From Conchocele bisecta (lineage: Eukaryota; Mollusca; Bivalvia; Lucinida; Thyasiridae), in the NCBI GenBank assembly GCA_029237695.1, contig CM055266.1, forward strand, positions 9,627,805 through 9,691,804: a DNA stretch of 64,000 nucleotides, in the 5' to 3' direction. Shown here piece after piece: positions 1 through 10,299 of this stretch. Under the pieces are notes generated by a model. That model ran no database searches. It saw only the letters and a program-made list of their open reading frames with translations, and was not told the origin of the DNA. The stretch's first letter is position 1; every line of letters starts with the position of its first letter. The translations under genes and the position numbers were made by a program.

Positions 1-40
1 ATTTGGACAAGTCTTGAATGCATGATTGTCTGTGTTTGTA

Positions 41-268
41 TATGTGGCTGTGACTGGAGAAATAGGGCTTATGGCTTTTGCGACCAGTGTAGATCCAGAT
101 CAGTCTGTGCATACGCAGTCTGATCAGAATCTGCACTGTTCGCCATTTCATCAATAACACACTCGCCATGCTTCTAACACGCAATATACTTGTAGATCGT
201 TATTGGGCTACAGGAACTGAACTGGTCACAAATCCCACAAGCCCCATTTCTCCAGTCACAGCCATATA
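41..268. mobile_element. HP1 hairpin MITE
   Basis: The ends are inverted repeats: TGTGGCTGTGACTGGAG on the left and its complement (CTCCAGTCACAGCCATA) on the right. Inside are an AGATCCAGATCAG / CTGATCAGAATCT palindrome and a GAATGGCGAAC-like block. The same family recurs near 9394, 9960, 22809, 41643, 42607, 56522, 58348 and 59225. There is no coding capacity, so it is non-autonomous. The superfamily is not identified. Confidence 0.75.
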
Positions 269-528
269 GGAGACACACCATGTGATTTTGTACCTACTAA
301 CATGTGAATTTTTCCTGAAATATATTTACAGAAACTTTGATATTTTCTGTAAATGACACGCAAGATTACAACATTTTCATAGCATATGCGGAATTATATT
401 GCACATTTGCTATGCAAATTTCGTCAACTTTTGACGTTATTTGAAGAAATTATCGTAAATTTTGTAAATAATTTACATGAGATATTGCACATGTTCTAAG
501 GTACAAAATCACACGGCATGTCTCACAA
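269..528. mobile_element. HP5 hairpin MITE
   Basis: It runs from ACACCATGTGATTTTGTACC to the inverse GGTACAAAATCACACGGCATGTCTC, with an AT-rich partly palindromic middle around GCATATGCGGAATTA. Related copies lie at 2080-2334 and 6181-6420, with an eroded fragment near 35380-35545. Confidence 0.6.
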
Positions 529-606
529 GTCTGATCTACCACAGCTGGTAACTCCCAGTAGCCAGCTGGATTGGAAATTTCAAAATCTGGAAGCTGAAAA
601 TCAACT

Positions 607-760
607 GCCTTATAATGGTGTCATCTGCTGTTTATTTTTCTGGATGATTTGTCAGTGAAGGAGATGATAGTCATGCCTTATCAAAACATGTTTTTTCCTA
701 AGAAATAAGCTAAAATGAAAAACAGCAGACGCCAATATTTATTTCCCACCTTTACAGGTT
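607..760. mobile_element. TTAA-2 MITE, diverged copy
   Basis: It contains TCATCTGCTGTTTATTTTTC on the left and AACAGCAGACGCC on the right, the inverted internal motifs of the TTAA-2 family. The right end TTTACAGGTTA is a decayed terminus that abuts the next copy. Confidence 0.5.
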
Positions 761-969
761 AGAATGCTGCAAATAAAAGTTGTGGTCTGCCGTTGTTTTC
801 TAGTTTAATATCTTTTTTCTCAATAAAAACATGATTGGACAGCACTTTAGAATCATTTCCAATGGAAATGATTCTAAAGTTCTGTCAAACCATGTTTTGG
901 GTGAGAAAAAATGTAAAATGAAAAATAACAGCAGACGACAAAATTTATTTCCCGCCGTTTACGGGTTAA
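757..969. mobile_element. TTAA-2 MITE
   Basis: The centre is a perfect hairpin, TTTAGAATCATTTCC and its inverse, flanked by GACAGCACTTT / AGTTCTGTCAAACCATG and then TCTGCCGTTG / AACAGCAGACGAC. The right end is CGGGTTAA. It directly follows another copy. An open frame that crosses the hairpin is chance. Confidence 0.65.
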
Positions 970-1137
970 GGTATAAAAACTTACATATTTGCCGGCTGCT
1001 CTTGCCGATGTCTGTGCGGAGAACACACTAGAAGGGCCCGCTGTGGCTCACCACCGTTGCTAGGTGACGGTCCACGCAACCCATTCCCCAAGTGGTCCAC
1101 ATCCCGCTTCAATATCACGCCTGCAAACAGACCGGAG

Positions 1138-1361
1138 TGGTTGGTTAGTTTGTTGGTTGGTTAGCTGGTTGGCTATTTGGTTGGTTGTTTGCTTGATGTT
1201 TGGTTTCATTGGTTGGTTGGATGGTGTGTTGGTTGGAAGGTGTGTTGGTTGGTGTTTTGGTTCGTTGGTTGCTTGGATGGTGTTTTGGTTTGTTGGTTGC
1301 TTGGTGTTTTGGTTTGTTGGTTGTTTGGATGGTGTTTTGGTTGGTTGGTTGGTTGGTTGGT

Positions 1362-1412
<51 letters not shown>

Positions 1413-1545
1413 TTGGCTGGTTGGTTAGTTGTTTGGTTGGTGTGGTGTAGATTGGTTGGTTGGTGTGTTGGTTGGTGTGTTGGTTGGTTGGTCGGTCGGT
1501 CGGTCGGTCGGTCGGTCGGCCGGTAGGTCGGCCGGTCGGTTGGTT
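1138..1545. repeat. TNGG microsatellite
   Basis: An imperfect four-base array: GGTT/TGGT units on the left, GGCT runs near 1361-1410, and GGTC runs near 1488-1540. It opens long frames on both strands (WLVGW-like on plus, QPTNQP-like on minus). These have no non-repeat sequence of note and are not genes. Confidence 0.9.
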
Positions 1546-2079
1546 GGATTGACTAACTATCGATGGACTGGCAGACACTTCTAGACGTCTAGGACATCAG
1601 AATCAATCCCTGTGTAGTACATGTACAACACAAAGTTGATTTAATTGTCGGATTTCAAATGTTTCTCAACATTTCAAACACCTTACATTTTAAAATGGAG
1701 ACGTTTGAACACAACTTCACATATATAACTGTTAGTTTTCCCTATAATTATCGATATCGGTATCGATACCCAGCCATACTATATCAAACACATATAAGCT
1801 GATGGGTGCTATAGGAGGCCTCAAATTATAGGTTACCATACCATACTATAATTACATAGCAGTCAATGGCATCATGGACAATGGGAGGTAACTTTCCCAT
1901 GCCATTAAATGCTGGATGATAGTGAGTAATATCCCTTACCAACTTCCAGATGGAAACGTTGACATTTTACCTGGGTCACAATTCATTAAAACTAAACCAT
2001 TCATTTCTGACCAGTGTGTATACCCTGATAAATATACACACTGATGAAGCCTGATAGAAAACTGCTTAGTCCGCTGACA
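1546..2079. other. No recognised feature
   Basis: AT-rich unique sequence with a short GATATCGGTATCGATA palindrome near 1750. No gene or repeat was recognised. Confidence 0.5.
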
Positions 2080-2334
2080 AATGTGACACGCCATGATATT
2101 TTGTACCTTTTTGAACATGTGCGATATCTCATGAAAAATATTTACAAAATGTACAATATTTTCCGTAAATCATGTCGAAAGAGGACAGAATTTTCATTGC
2201 AAATGCGGAATTCCGCATTTGCTATGAAAATGTTGTCATCTTTCGATGTCATTTACATAAAATCTGTACTATATTTCATGAAAAATCGCACAAAAAGTCA
2301 TGTTCTTAGGTACAAATCGCATGGAGTGTCTCAA
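2080..2334. mobile_element. HP5 hairpin MITE
   Basis: It starts TGTGACACGCCATGATATTTTG and ends CAAATCGCATGGAGTGTCTCA. The centre is the palindrome CAAATGCGGAATTCCGCATTTG. A 144-codon plus-strand frame (2044-2478) spans this palindrome and is a by-product of it. Confidence 0.65.
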
Positions 2335-2880
2335 ATTGTGATCGGTGTACACCCTGATAGACGATTCATAGCCCTATTAGTGTTTACATATAGATCTACA
2401 TGTATTTATTTCACTTTAATGGCATTTACAAACAATTCAGAAACTTCCAGCAGTTTGAACAGCGTGACAGTTTCATAAATGTCTTGTAAATATTCACAAT
2501 GCATTGATTCCATGAAAAACAAAACAACTTGTAGTAACATTTAAAGTTGGGGTCCCATCTGTTAGGACCCAAATGTTTCTTAATAGGAATTACAAAAGTG
2601 TATAATTGTGAAACTATTCAACCAGTTTTAAAAATTACCAGTGATTACAGATATAATCATTTAGTAATCTTTAATTTACTGACAGTGACGTGTGGTTGTA
2701 TCAGGCTATTTTGATATGCAAATGAGACATTTTTAAATAGGTCACCTAAAGAATATTGTTATCGACATAGTATAAAGCATGATTACTGCACCTCAACAAA
2801 TAAATAGAGAGAATAATAAAACACAGTTATCGCCCCTGATATCAAACTGGCAATTCACATTTGATATAAAAAGTATACTA
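2335..2880. other. No recognised feature
   Basis: AT-rich sequence with no convincing gene. A short tract near 2825-2880 (ATCGCCCCTGATATCAAA) resembles the flank of the hairpin at 38850-38900, so it may be an old element end. Confidence 0.4.
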
Positions 2881-3139
2881 AGGCCAGTTTTTTTTTTATT
2901 AGTTGGTTTACAGATCCGCCGACCCGATTTTTTGACAATGTGGAAAAAAATAAAAAATTTAATTTCCGATTTTTTTTTAGATTTTTTTACCTCCGATCGA
3001 GAAAAGTAAGTGGCGGAAACCGGATCTTCACAGCAGTGACAACAACAACAACCTGCGAATGGACGATTCGATATGATTTGATATATCTCCAATATGATTT
3101 GATATATCTCCGTTTCAGATTGAATGCAAAAATTCAAAA
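2881..3139. repeat. T-rich dispersed repeat
   Basis: It begins AGGCCAGTTTTTTTTTTATT, with TTGGTTTACAGATCCGCCGACCCGAT, then further T runs. A similar block lies at 4037-4199 in the other orientation (CCGACCGACCGACCC, CCGTAAACCAACAAATAAAA). A TATGATTTGATATATCTCC direct duplication lies at 3070-3110. Confidence 0.45.
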
Positions 3140-3272
3140 CCTTAACGCTGCTCGGGTAAATGGCCTATATTTTCTGTTTTCTTGCTCCGATGTGCTTCAT
3201 ATTTCATGTATGCGTTCTTCCTAGGGTCCTCTACCGCCCTGCCAAAAATCCACACTCGTGCCACCCCCACTG
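3140..3272 (-). repeat. Lone monomer of the 170-bp HINE repeat
   Basis: On the minus strand this reads as one decayed unit of the array at 48,818-52,844. It carries AACCTTAACGCT, GGGTAAATGGC, GCTCCGATGTGCTTCA and CCTCTACCGCCCTG in the expected order. The whole element is not visible here. Confidence 0.65.
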
Positions 3273-3600
3273 ATATTCGTTTCAACTATATCGCCGCTTC
3301 GTTGTCTTGTATTTAATTATACCAGATACGGTATTAATATGTACGCATTACGCAACCCATTCACAGTGATCAACATTCAACAGTATGTGAATATGAAACT
3401 GAGTTGCTATGTAGAATATAAAGAAACTTGCTGAACCGACTCCCTACGTTAACCGACAAACTCTTGGTCCGAGACGATGCCGGTTAACACAAGTTTCACT
3501 CTATCACAATCACTGGCCTTTTTGTTTTTTACCGACCACAAACCGACCCAACCATGAGCCTTAAAAAGGTGAACCGATCCAACGATGTGCCTTAAAAATG
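3273..3600. other. No recognised feature
   Basis: Intervening sequence with CCGACCACAAACCGACCCAA near 3530, similar to the T-rich repeat at 4040-4200. No gene seen. Confidence 0.4.
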
Positions 3601-4036
3601 TGATTTTTATGGTGTTCGGACCGTCCGTCTGTCCGTCACACGTTCGGTTAACCACTGCGTAACAGTTTCTCAAACCGGCCATATCTTCTACATAAGTTGC
3701 TCAAGTTCTTCAATATTTCAACACACCATTCATTGGTATGTGTGCTATACCTGCCTTGTCATACTTTATATTACCTTGACCTTTTGACCTTCACAGGGCT
3801 GCTGAAAGGACTTAGCAATTTCGGTTAACCAGTTTGTCACAGTTTCTCAAACTGGCCATAGCATCTACATAAGTTGCTTAACTGCTTCAATATTTCCATA
3901 CTTCATTCATTTGCATGTATGCTACACCTGCCTTGCCATACTACATATGACCTTCACCCTTTGACTTAACACTTTTGGTTCACCCGTTTGTCAGTTTCTT
4001 CAATATGCCGCCGGTGGCATCCGCGTTCGACAGATT
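3601..4036 (-). mobile_element. HINE/pearl-like element with two repeat units
   Basis: Read on the minus strand it starts TCGAACGCGGATGCCACC, matching the 5' end of the 167-bp element at 44448. Two units of about 180 bp follow (TTTGAGAAACTGTGACA... GGTTAACC), and then a GGACGGACAGACGGACGG tract. The final hairpin is missing or decayed. One unit contains ACCTTGACCTTTTGACCTT, a nuclear-receptor-like motif shared with other HINE repeats. Confidence 0.65.
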
Positions 4037-4199
4037 TTTTTTTTTTTTTTTTTTTTATTTCCCCGACCGACCCAACCCTGTGCCAAAAAGAATAAAAAAA
4101 TTGAAAAAACTTTTTTTTATTTTTATTTTTTTCCGACCGACCGACCCGATCTCGCGGAAAAAAAATCCGTAAACCAACAAATAAAAAAAAAATGGCCTA
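4037..4199. repeat. T-rich dispersed repeat
   Basis: Long T and A runs around two CCGACCGACC tracts. The right end (TTGGTTTACGGATTTTT on the complement) matches the block at 2885. Confidence 0.5.
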
Positions 4200-4313
4200 A
4201 TGTCAATTAAAACGTAGTGGTAAATCAATGTTTATTTTCATGAAACATGTATGTAAAGAATGGAGGAAACAAATATGGCCTGCTATATTACAACCTGGGA
4301 TGTGGAAGTCCAG

Positions 4314-4563
4314 CTTTAACCCTTTCAACAATACAGACCTGTACAGTGGTATTGGTAAACAGTGTAGATCCAGATGAGCCGGCTCGTGACAAGCCGTCTC
4401 ATCAGGATCTGCACTTTTTGCAAGCAATTTTCAATATTTTTGAGAACAAAAACACCCCCTTTTCATAAATTGACTAGTCTAAAAATTATTTTGTGACAAT
4501 TAGATTTGTTGGAAATTTACCATATCAGAATCCATTCCAGTTACTTAGGGGTGAAAGGGTTAA
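4314..4563. mobile_element. TTAA-1 MITE
   Basis: Bounded by TTAA on both sides with ends CCCTTTCAACA and GGGGTGAAAGGG. Inside is a GATCCAGATGAGCCGGCTCG / GAGCCGTCTCATCAGGATC partial palindrome. TTAA targets are the hallmark of piggyBac-type transposition. There is no coding capacity. Confidence 0.8.
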
Positions 4564-4566
4564 ATA

Positions 4567-6097
4567 CTAGAAATGTGGCCTGTCGGCCAGCGGGGCAGCC
4601 AAAGAAAACGAGGCATATTTGATTATGAGCCATTTACCAGAGCGTTAAGGTTTTGAATGCACCTTGACCCTGGGCTTAGTGGGGGCGGGACGAATGTGGA
4701 TTTGTCACAGGGCGGTAGAGGACCATTGTAGCAATGCGTGTGTGAAATGTGAAGCAGATCCGAGCAAGGAAACACAAATTATAAGCCATTTAACTGAATG
4801 TTAAGGTTTCAAACGCACCAAGTCTGTGACCTTGACCCTGTGCTTAGCGGGGGCAGGACGAACGTGGATTTGTCACAGGGCGGTAGAGGACCATTGGAGC
4901 AATGCGTGTGTGAAAGTTAGTGTAGGATTGAGAAACGCGCACGTAGATTTGTCCCAAAGTGGCAAGTAAACAATTAAAGTGGAAAAGGTGAAGGTGAAGG
5001 TCGAAGTAATGGGTGGTGGAGTGTGTAAGGCATGTTCATATGTATCATGTGTATAAATATTTAAGCGATTGGCAAAAGTATTGAGAAGTTAGTGTAGGAT
5101 TGAGAAACGTGCACGTAGATTTGTCCCAAAGTGCCAAGCAAACATTTAAAGTGGAAAAGGACAAGGTCAAAGGTCAAGGTCGAAGTACTGGGTGGTGGAG
5201 TGTGTAGGGCATGTTCATATGTATCATGTGTATAAATAGTAAGTGATTGGCAAAAGTATTGAGAAGTTAGTGTAGGATTGAGAAACGTGCACGTAGATTT
5301 GTCCCAAAGTGCCAAGCAAACATTTAAATGTGGAAAAGGTCAAGGTCAAAGGTCAAGGTCGAAGTACTGGGTGGTGGAGTGTGTAGGGCATGTTCATATG
5401 TATCATGTGTATAAATATTTAAGTGATTGGCAAAAGTATTGAGAAGTTAGTGTAGGATTGAGAAACGTGCACGTAGATTTGTCCCAAAGTGCCAAGCAAA
5501 CATTTAAAGTGGAAAAGGTCAAGGCCAAAGGTCAATGTCAATGTACTGGGTGGTGGAGTGTGTAGGGCATGTTCATATGTATCATGTGTATAAATATTTA
5601 AGCGATTGGCAAAATTATTGAGAAGTTAGTGTAGGATTGAGAAACGTGCACGTAATTTGTCCCAAAGTGCCAAGCAAACATTTAAAGTGGAAAAGGTCAA
5701 GGCCAAATGTCAAGGTCGAAGTACTGGGTGGTGGAGTGTGTAGGGCATGTTCATATGTATCATGTGTATAGATATTTAAGCGATTGGCAAAAGTATTGAG
5801 AAGTTAGTGTAGGATTGAGAAACGTGTACATAGATTTGTCCCAAAGTGCCAAGCAAACATTTAAAGTGGAAAAGGTCAAGGTCGAAGTACTGGGGGGTGG
5901 AGTGTGTAAGGCATGTTCATATGTATCACGTGTATAAATATTGACATAATATGTGAAGCCATGTAGAAGTTACTAAAACATATGGTAATATCGGGACGTA
6001 CGTACGGACGGGACGGACAGACGGACGGACGGGATGGACATACGGACGGACGCCGGTAACACTATATGCCCCCGTACCTTTCGGTAGCGGGGGCATA
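4567..6097 (+). mobile_element. HINE/pearl-like element with chimeric arrays
   Basis: The 5' end is CTAGAAATGTGGCCTGTCGG. Next come two units of the 170-bp repeat found at 48.8-52.8 kb, then about six units of an unrelated 179-bp repeat, then a GGACGGACAGACGG tract, ACACTATATGCCCCC and the terminal hairpin ending GCGGGGGCATAA. Pearl elements and HINEs are known to have such central arrays, a microsatellite and a 3' hairpin. They encode no protein and are moved by rolling-circle enzymes of Helentron type. The element follows a TTAA-1 MITE by three bases. No target duplication is seen. Confidence 0.75.
4916..5940 (+). repeat. 179-bp tandem array
   Basis: Units start at about 4916, 5088, 5266, 5446, 5625 and 5803 (GTTAGTGTAGGATTGAGAAA). 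The last is truncated. Each carries AAGGTCAAGGTCAAAGGTC or a close variant and a GGTGGTGGAGTGTGTAGGGC block. The first unit diverges most and joins a 170-bp-family unit at GTGTGAAA/GTTAG. Minus-strand frames through the array are chance. Confidence 0.9.
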
Positions 6098-6180
6098 AAA
6101 ATGGTACCAATACCAGCAACTACAACCATCCACGACTTCCCATTTCTCACGGAAGCCTGGCAGCTCACACGTTCTTCAAT

Positions 6181-6420
6181 ATGAGACAAGTATGCAATTT
6201 TGTATCCACATGCGATGTCTCATGAAAAATATTTAAAAATGTTATAATGTATTTTCGGTAAATGACGTCAAAAGTTGACGAAATGTTCTGTGAGTCGCAT
6301 TGCTATGAAAATTTTATCAACTTATAATTACAACATTTACAGAAAATATATATCTAAATATATATCATGAAAAAATGCGCATCTCTTCTTTAAGGTACAC
6401 AATCATATGGCTCGCCTGAC
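6181..6420. mobile_element. HP5 hairpin MITE
   Basis: TTTTGTATCCACATGCGATG on the left and AAGGTACACAATCATATGGC on the right are diverged inverted ends. CTCATGAAAAATATTTA and its inverse lie inside. Confidence 0.5.
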
Positions 6421-6451
6421 ATAACACACTGACATGACACACCACTTCTGT

Positions 6452-6680
6452 GCCCATTTCATTAAACTTTGTACCACAGTGTAAATTTAGGATCGTCCGG
6501 AAATTTTGATTGATGGATTTACATTTATTGAGCATAGGCTGCAAATGCAGCCTATGCTCAATAAATGTAAATCCAATAATTGTTTTACAAGAAAACAGTG
6601 TTAATGTGATATTTACAGACTATCATAATATTCCCCTTATGAACATTTTAGTCGTACGAAGTTAAGTGAAACAGCCCCCA
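6452..6680. mobile_element. HP2 hairpin MITE
   Basis: The ends TTTCATTAAACTTTGTACC and AGTTAAGTGAAACAGCCCC are inverted. The central hairpin is ATTTACATTTATTGAGCATAGGC with its inverse around a TGCAAATGCA loop. Three more copies lie at 40952, 41321 and 42046. Confidence 0.75.
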
Positions 6681-6739
6681 GTTCTGTCTGTTATAGGGGA
6701 GACAAAAAGGGTAAACTTGTGTCGCAAACTTGGTGATCA

Positions 6740-6966
6740 GTAGCTGATTTCATTAAAATTGCAAAGTATACTTATCTAGCAAAGTATACTTTGAGGGAGT
6801 AATCATTTATTTTTCCCGAAATGCATTATTTCATATAGAACTAACGACTGTATATATTTGATGATTAAAAGTATGCAGAATTATTATACTGAATTTATTA
6901 CATTATCACAGCCAAAATGCTAAGTGCTAGATAAGTATACTTTGCAATGTTGGTGAAATAGGCTAC
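6740..6966. mobile_element. FB1 foldback element, deleted copy
   Basis: The left arm GTAGCTGATTTC with two AAAGTATACTT motifs and the right arm AGTATACTTTGCAATGTTGG...GGCTAC match the FB1 family. Much of the right half is missing compared with the 305-bp copies at 7483 and 12033. Confidence 0.75.
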
Positions 6967-7075
6967 AGGTGTCATAACTTGGATACTCCCAAGAGCACAT
7001 TTTTATACATGAAGCAGAGTCATCAGCAGTTAAAGCGACCAATTTGCAATATAGTCTGATCAGGATTCCACATGT

Positions 7076-7097
7076 CAATCAATCAATCAATCAATCA
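7076..7097. repeat. TCAA microsatellite
   Basis: Five and a half CAAT/TCAA units, with further scattered units up to 7145. Confidence 0.8.
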
Positions 7098-7151
7098 CCC
7101 ACTTGTTCAATAAATTTATCAATCAATCACAGGCAAACCAATCAATTGATG

Positions 7152-7371
7152 TACAGTGGAACCTCTATAAATCGGACACCAATAAAACATCTGTGATCGT
7201 ATTTTCGATGAGTTTCTTGGTCATTATTCTCAGGGGATAAGGTCTGTTCATGATCACATAGCACACAGCTACGATTCATAATGATCAAATGACTGATTTA
7301 CAATGAAACCTCTCTAAACCGGACACCCTGGGAGGTCCCCAGGGTGTCCGGTTTCGAGAGGTTTCACTGTA
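7152..7371. mobile_element. pogo/Tigger-like MITE
   Basis: TA is followed by CAGTGGAACCTCTATAAATC on the left, and GAGAGGTTTCACTG is followed by TA on the right. The TA duplication and CAGTG(A/G)AACCTCT termini are typical of pogo-type Tc1/mariner MITEs. The right end is itself a perfect hairpin (7299-7371, AAACCGGACACCCTGGGAGG and its inverse), which suggests a second terminus copied inward. Confidence 0.75.
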
Positions 7372-7412
7372 GTAACATCAGATCCGTCATCTGAGTAGAG
7401 CCAGACCTCAAT

Positions 7413-7443
7413 GTGCGTGTGTGTGTGGGGGGGGGGGGGGGGG
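7413..7443. repeat. GT/G homopolymer tract
   Basis: A short GT run followed by about 17 G residues. It opens a spurious glycine-rich frame. Confidence 0.85.
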
Positions 7444-7482
7444 ATGCAAAATCAGCACAAAATGTACAACAGGCCATGACCT

Positions 7483-7786
7483 GTAGCCGATTTCACCAAC
7501 ATTGCAAAGTATACTTATCTAGCAAAGTATACTTTGAGGGAGTAATTTTCAATTTTAGGATAAATTTATTAATTTTTATTATACTGTATTTATACATTAT
7601 CACAGCCAATTTGGCTGTGATAATGTAATAAATTCAGTATAATAATTCTGCATACTTTCAATCATGAAATATATACATTTGTTAGTTCTATATGAAATAA
7701 TGCATTTCAGGAAAATTAAATGATTGCTCCCTCAAAGTATACTTTGCTGGATAAGTATACTTGGCAATGTTGGTGAAATAGGCTAC
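7483..7786. mobile_element. FB1 foldback element
   Basis: GTAGCCGATTTCACCAACATT at the left and AATGTTGGTGAAATAGGCTAC at the right. Each arm holds paired AAAGTATACTT motifs. The centre is a TTACATTATCACAGCC / GGCTGTGATAATGTAA hairpin, so nearly the whole element can fold on itself. Confidence 0.85.
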
Positions 7787-7846
7787 TGGAAATCATGAAT
7801 GTTTGATATTTGAGAAAATGCTAAAATTTGTAAACACAAAAGCATT

Positions 7847-8106
7847 TTATCCCGTCAACACAGTGAGTATGTGCCGTGAAACACGGTGCCGTGAAACATT
7901 TTTGATACCCAGTCAATACTATTTTTGCATTTTACAGCCATTTGAAGGTGTTGACGGGATAAATAGAATAGTAGGTTAGTGCCGTGAATGGGAAAAAATA
8001 TTTGGCGCGGCACGGAAACGGGATGTGCTCGGCAGAGCCTCGCCCATCCCGTTTCCTGAGCCTTGCCAGATATTTTTTCCCATTCACTGCACTAACCTAC
8101 TATTCT
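7847..8106. mobile_element. Double-palindrome element
   Basis: Two adjacent palindromes. The first runs from TATCCCGTCAACACAGTG to GGTGTTGACGGGATA (7849-7961). The second runs from AGAATAGTAGGTTAGTGCCG to GCACTAACCTACTATTCT (about 7966-8106), with GGAAACGGGATGTGCTCGGC inside. A second copy lies at 39985-40247 in the opposite orientation. Confidence 0.75.
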
Positions 8107-8249
8107 CTATTTATCATCTTCCGAAGTGTGTTTTGACAATTCTACTCAGCCTACAGTCATGTTGGTTGCTAAGGCATTGATGAATTTGTGACTCGCCATG
8201 ACAACAAGGGGGTTAGTCTGTGACTAGTGTAACCCCAGATCAGGGCCTA

Positions 8250-8463
8250 CACTTTCACCCCTCAGAAGTAACTGCAATGGATTTTGATATGTTAATTTTG
8301 CAACCAATCCAACTGTCACAAAATGACTAGTCCATTTATGAAAAGGGGGTGTTTGACTTGCAAAACGTGCAGATCCTGAGGAGACGTCACAAAGCCGACT
8401 CATCTGGATCTACACATTTTTTCAATACCACTATACAGGCCTGTGGTGTTGAAAGGGGTAAAC
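8250..8463. mobile_element. TTAA-1 MITE, decayed
   Basis: CTTTCACCCCTCAGAAGTAACTG at the left and GTGGTGTTGAAAGGGGTAAA at the right match TTAA-1. The core reads GTGCAGATCCTGAGGAG. Both TTAA sites are mutated. Confidence 0.65.
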
Positions 8464-8682
8464 CAGATATTCATTTCTAATGCCAGTAACACAATATTCC
8501 AGTCAATATTCTCGCTGCACGAGTGTGCTAACTGAGCAGGCGCTACACTGACCAAAACCTCCAGAAGCCCTGTTTTGTCAAGCGCGGCCACATATTGATC
8601 GAACAAACAATATCAACAGATTCATGACACGGCAGTGCCCTCTGGGGAAATGGGGAGACAGATGTAATCTGCACAGTCCTAC

Positions 8683-8925
8683 GGAGCCCCGCAGGGGAAG
8701 TAGATTTTTTTTTTTTTCATTAATGTGTTCCACGAAATAACAATTTGTTCCCTCAATTTAACAATTCGTTCCCAGAATTAACAATTCATTCCCTCAATTT
8801 AACAATTTGTTCCCATGAAATAACAATTGTTAATTCGTGGTAACAAATTGTTATATCGTGGCAACGAATTGTTAATTCGAGGGAACAAATTGTTAAATTG
8901 AGGGAATGAATTGTTAATTCGTGGG
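8683..8925. mobile_element. HP3 short-repeat foldback
   Basis: The left end CGGAGCCCCGCAGGGGA and a T run are followed by alternating AACAATTCGTTCCC and CTCAATTTAACAATT units, then the same units inverted (GGGAACAAATTGTTAAATTGAG). The right end is lost where a TTAA-1 piece follows. Other copies are at 55468 and 62130. Confidence 0.7.
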
Positions 8926-9114
8926 TACTGGAATGGATTTATTATGTTAATTTTGCAACCAAGCCAATCGTCACAAAATGATTTTAAGATTAGTCCATTT
9001 ATTTGTTGTTTTTTTTTACTTACAAAAAGTGGAGATCCTGATGAGACGACTCATCGGGATCTGCACTTTTTGCCAATACCACTATACAGGCCTGTTGTGT
9101 TGTAAAGGTTAAAA
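8926..9114. mobile_element. TTAA-1 MITE, 5'-truncated
   Basis: It enters the family at GTACTGGAATGGATTTA and ends TGTTGTGTTGTAAAGGTTAA, with the GATCCTGATGAGACGACTC core. Confidence 0.6.
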
Positions 9115-9130
9115 TCACAACTAAAACGGA

Positions 9131-9310
9131 TTAACCTTTTCAACACTACACAGCTCTATACTAACGTTTGCACACGGTACAGATCCAGATGAACCGGCTC
9201 AAAATGAACCGTCTCAAAATGAACCGTCTCATCCGGATCTGCACCATTTGTGGATATTTTTTTACTTTTTACGAAATCACCCCATTTTCTGCATTTGATA
9301 AACAATTAAG
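9131..9310. mobile_element. TTAA-1 MITE, partial
   Basis: TTAACCTTTTCAACACTACAC at the left. The GATCCAGATGAACCGGCTC core has a duplicated CAAAATGAACCGTCTC block at 9200-9228. The right end has decayed to CAATTAAGG. Confidence 0.55.
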
Positions 9311-9393
9311 GCAACAGGATTATGTCATCTGATTTTCAAGTTGCATTTATCACTACTGTATATCCAGCTGGCTGCAACCCACATTTGATGGTC

Positions 9394-9618
9394 ATTTGTG
9401 GCTGTGGGTGGAAAAATGGCACTTATGGGGCTTGTGACCAATGTAGCTCCTGATCAAATAGCACACTCATGAAGCCTGATAACAATCTATATTGCTTGTT
9501 AGAAACATGATGAGCGTTTCATTCATGGGATGGCGAGCAGTGCAGATCCAGATCAGACAGTTGCAGATGCACAGGCTGATCTGGATCTACACTGGTCGCC
9601 AAACCCAAAAGCCCCATA
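9394..9618. mobile_element. HP1 hairpin MITE
   Basis: TTGTGGCTGTGGGTGGAAAAA on the left and AAACCCAAAAGCCCCATAA on the right, with GATCCAGATCAGAC / GGCTGATCTGGATCTACAC inside. Confidence 0.7.
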
Positions 9619-9955
9619 ATGATGGTAAAGTACAGACATCTCAAGTGTCAAGTTAGTATCTTCAGTTCTCATCAGAAGTATAATTTGTGCCCACCATTTG
9701 ATTCTTCTCGCCATTCACGGCTAAAATGAGCAGTCACGATATATACTATTGTTGAGAATTAGAAACTAGAAAAGAAGCTTTCAAAATTGGTGTACACCTA
9801 AAAGCGTATTCCGCATGTATGAAATAGGTTAAACAAAACACTTGTCAATGAAAATATCAATGTGTCAGTATGTTTAATTATGATGTATTTCAGTCATTAA
9901 CATTTTATCTCTGATGGTAATTAGTTTATGAGGGCATGTACATGTGTTGAAGTGA
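9619..9955. other. No recognised feature
   Basis: Unique AT-rich sequence; no gene or repeat recognised. Confidence 0.5.
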
Positions 9956-9959
9956 TCAT

Positions 9960-10290
9960 TTCTGGATGAGACTGATGAAAGTGGGCTTATGGGTTTTGCG
10001 ACCAGTGTAGATCCAGATCAGCCTGTGCATCCACACAGTCTGATATGTGATCTATATTGCATGTTTAGAAGCATGACAGGTGTTTCATTGATGGAATGGC
10101 GAACAGTGCCGATCCTGATCTGATCAGGATCTGCACTGTTCGCCATTCCATTAATGAAACACCTGTCATGTTTCTAACAAGCAGAGCAGGATCTGCACTG
10201 TTCGCCATTCCATCAATGAAACACCCGTCAGGCTTCTAACAAGCAATATAGGCTACAAGTCTGTACTTTTTGATCAGTCGCAGCCACATA
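9960..10290. mobile_element. HP1 hairpin MITE with internal duplication
   Basis: HP1 motifs with the GCACTGTTCGCCATTCCATCAATGAAACAC block present more than once. A segment near 10085-10160 is inverted around CGATCCTGATCTGATCAGGATC. Both termini are eroded. Confidence 0.6.
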
Positions 10291-10299
10291 ACTCTTGTC

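Noticed and set aside
1060..1578. Long frames on both strands (QPTNQP-rich and WLVGW-rich)
   Set aside because: Wholly produced by the TNGG microsatellite; no non-repeat domain.
2044..2478. 144-codon plus-strand frame
   Set aside because: Spans a palindromic HP5 MITE; no domain, and the other copies do not keep the frame.
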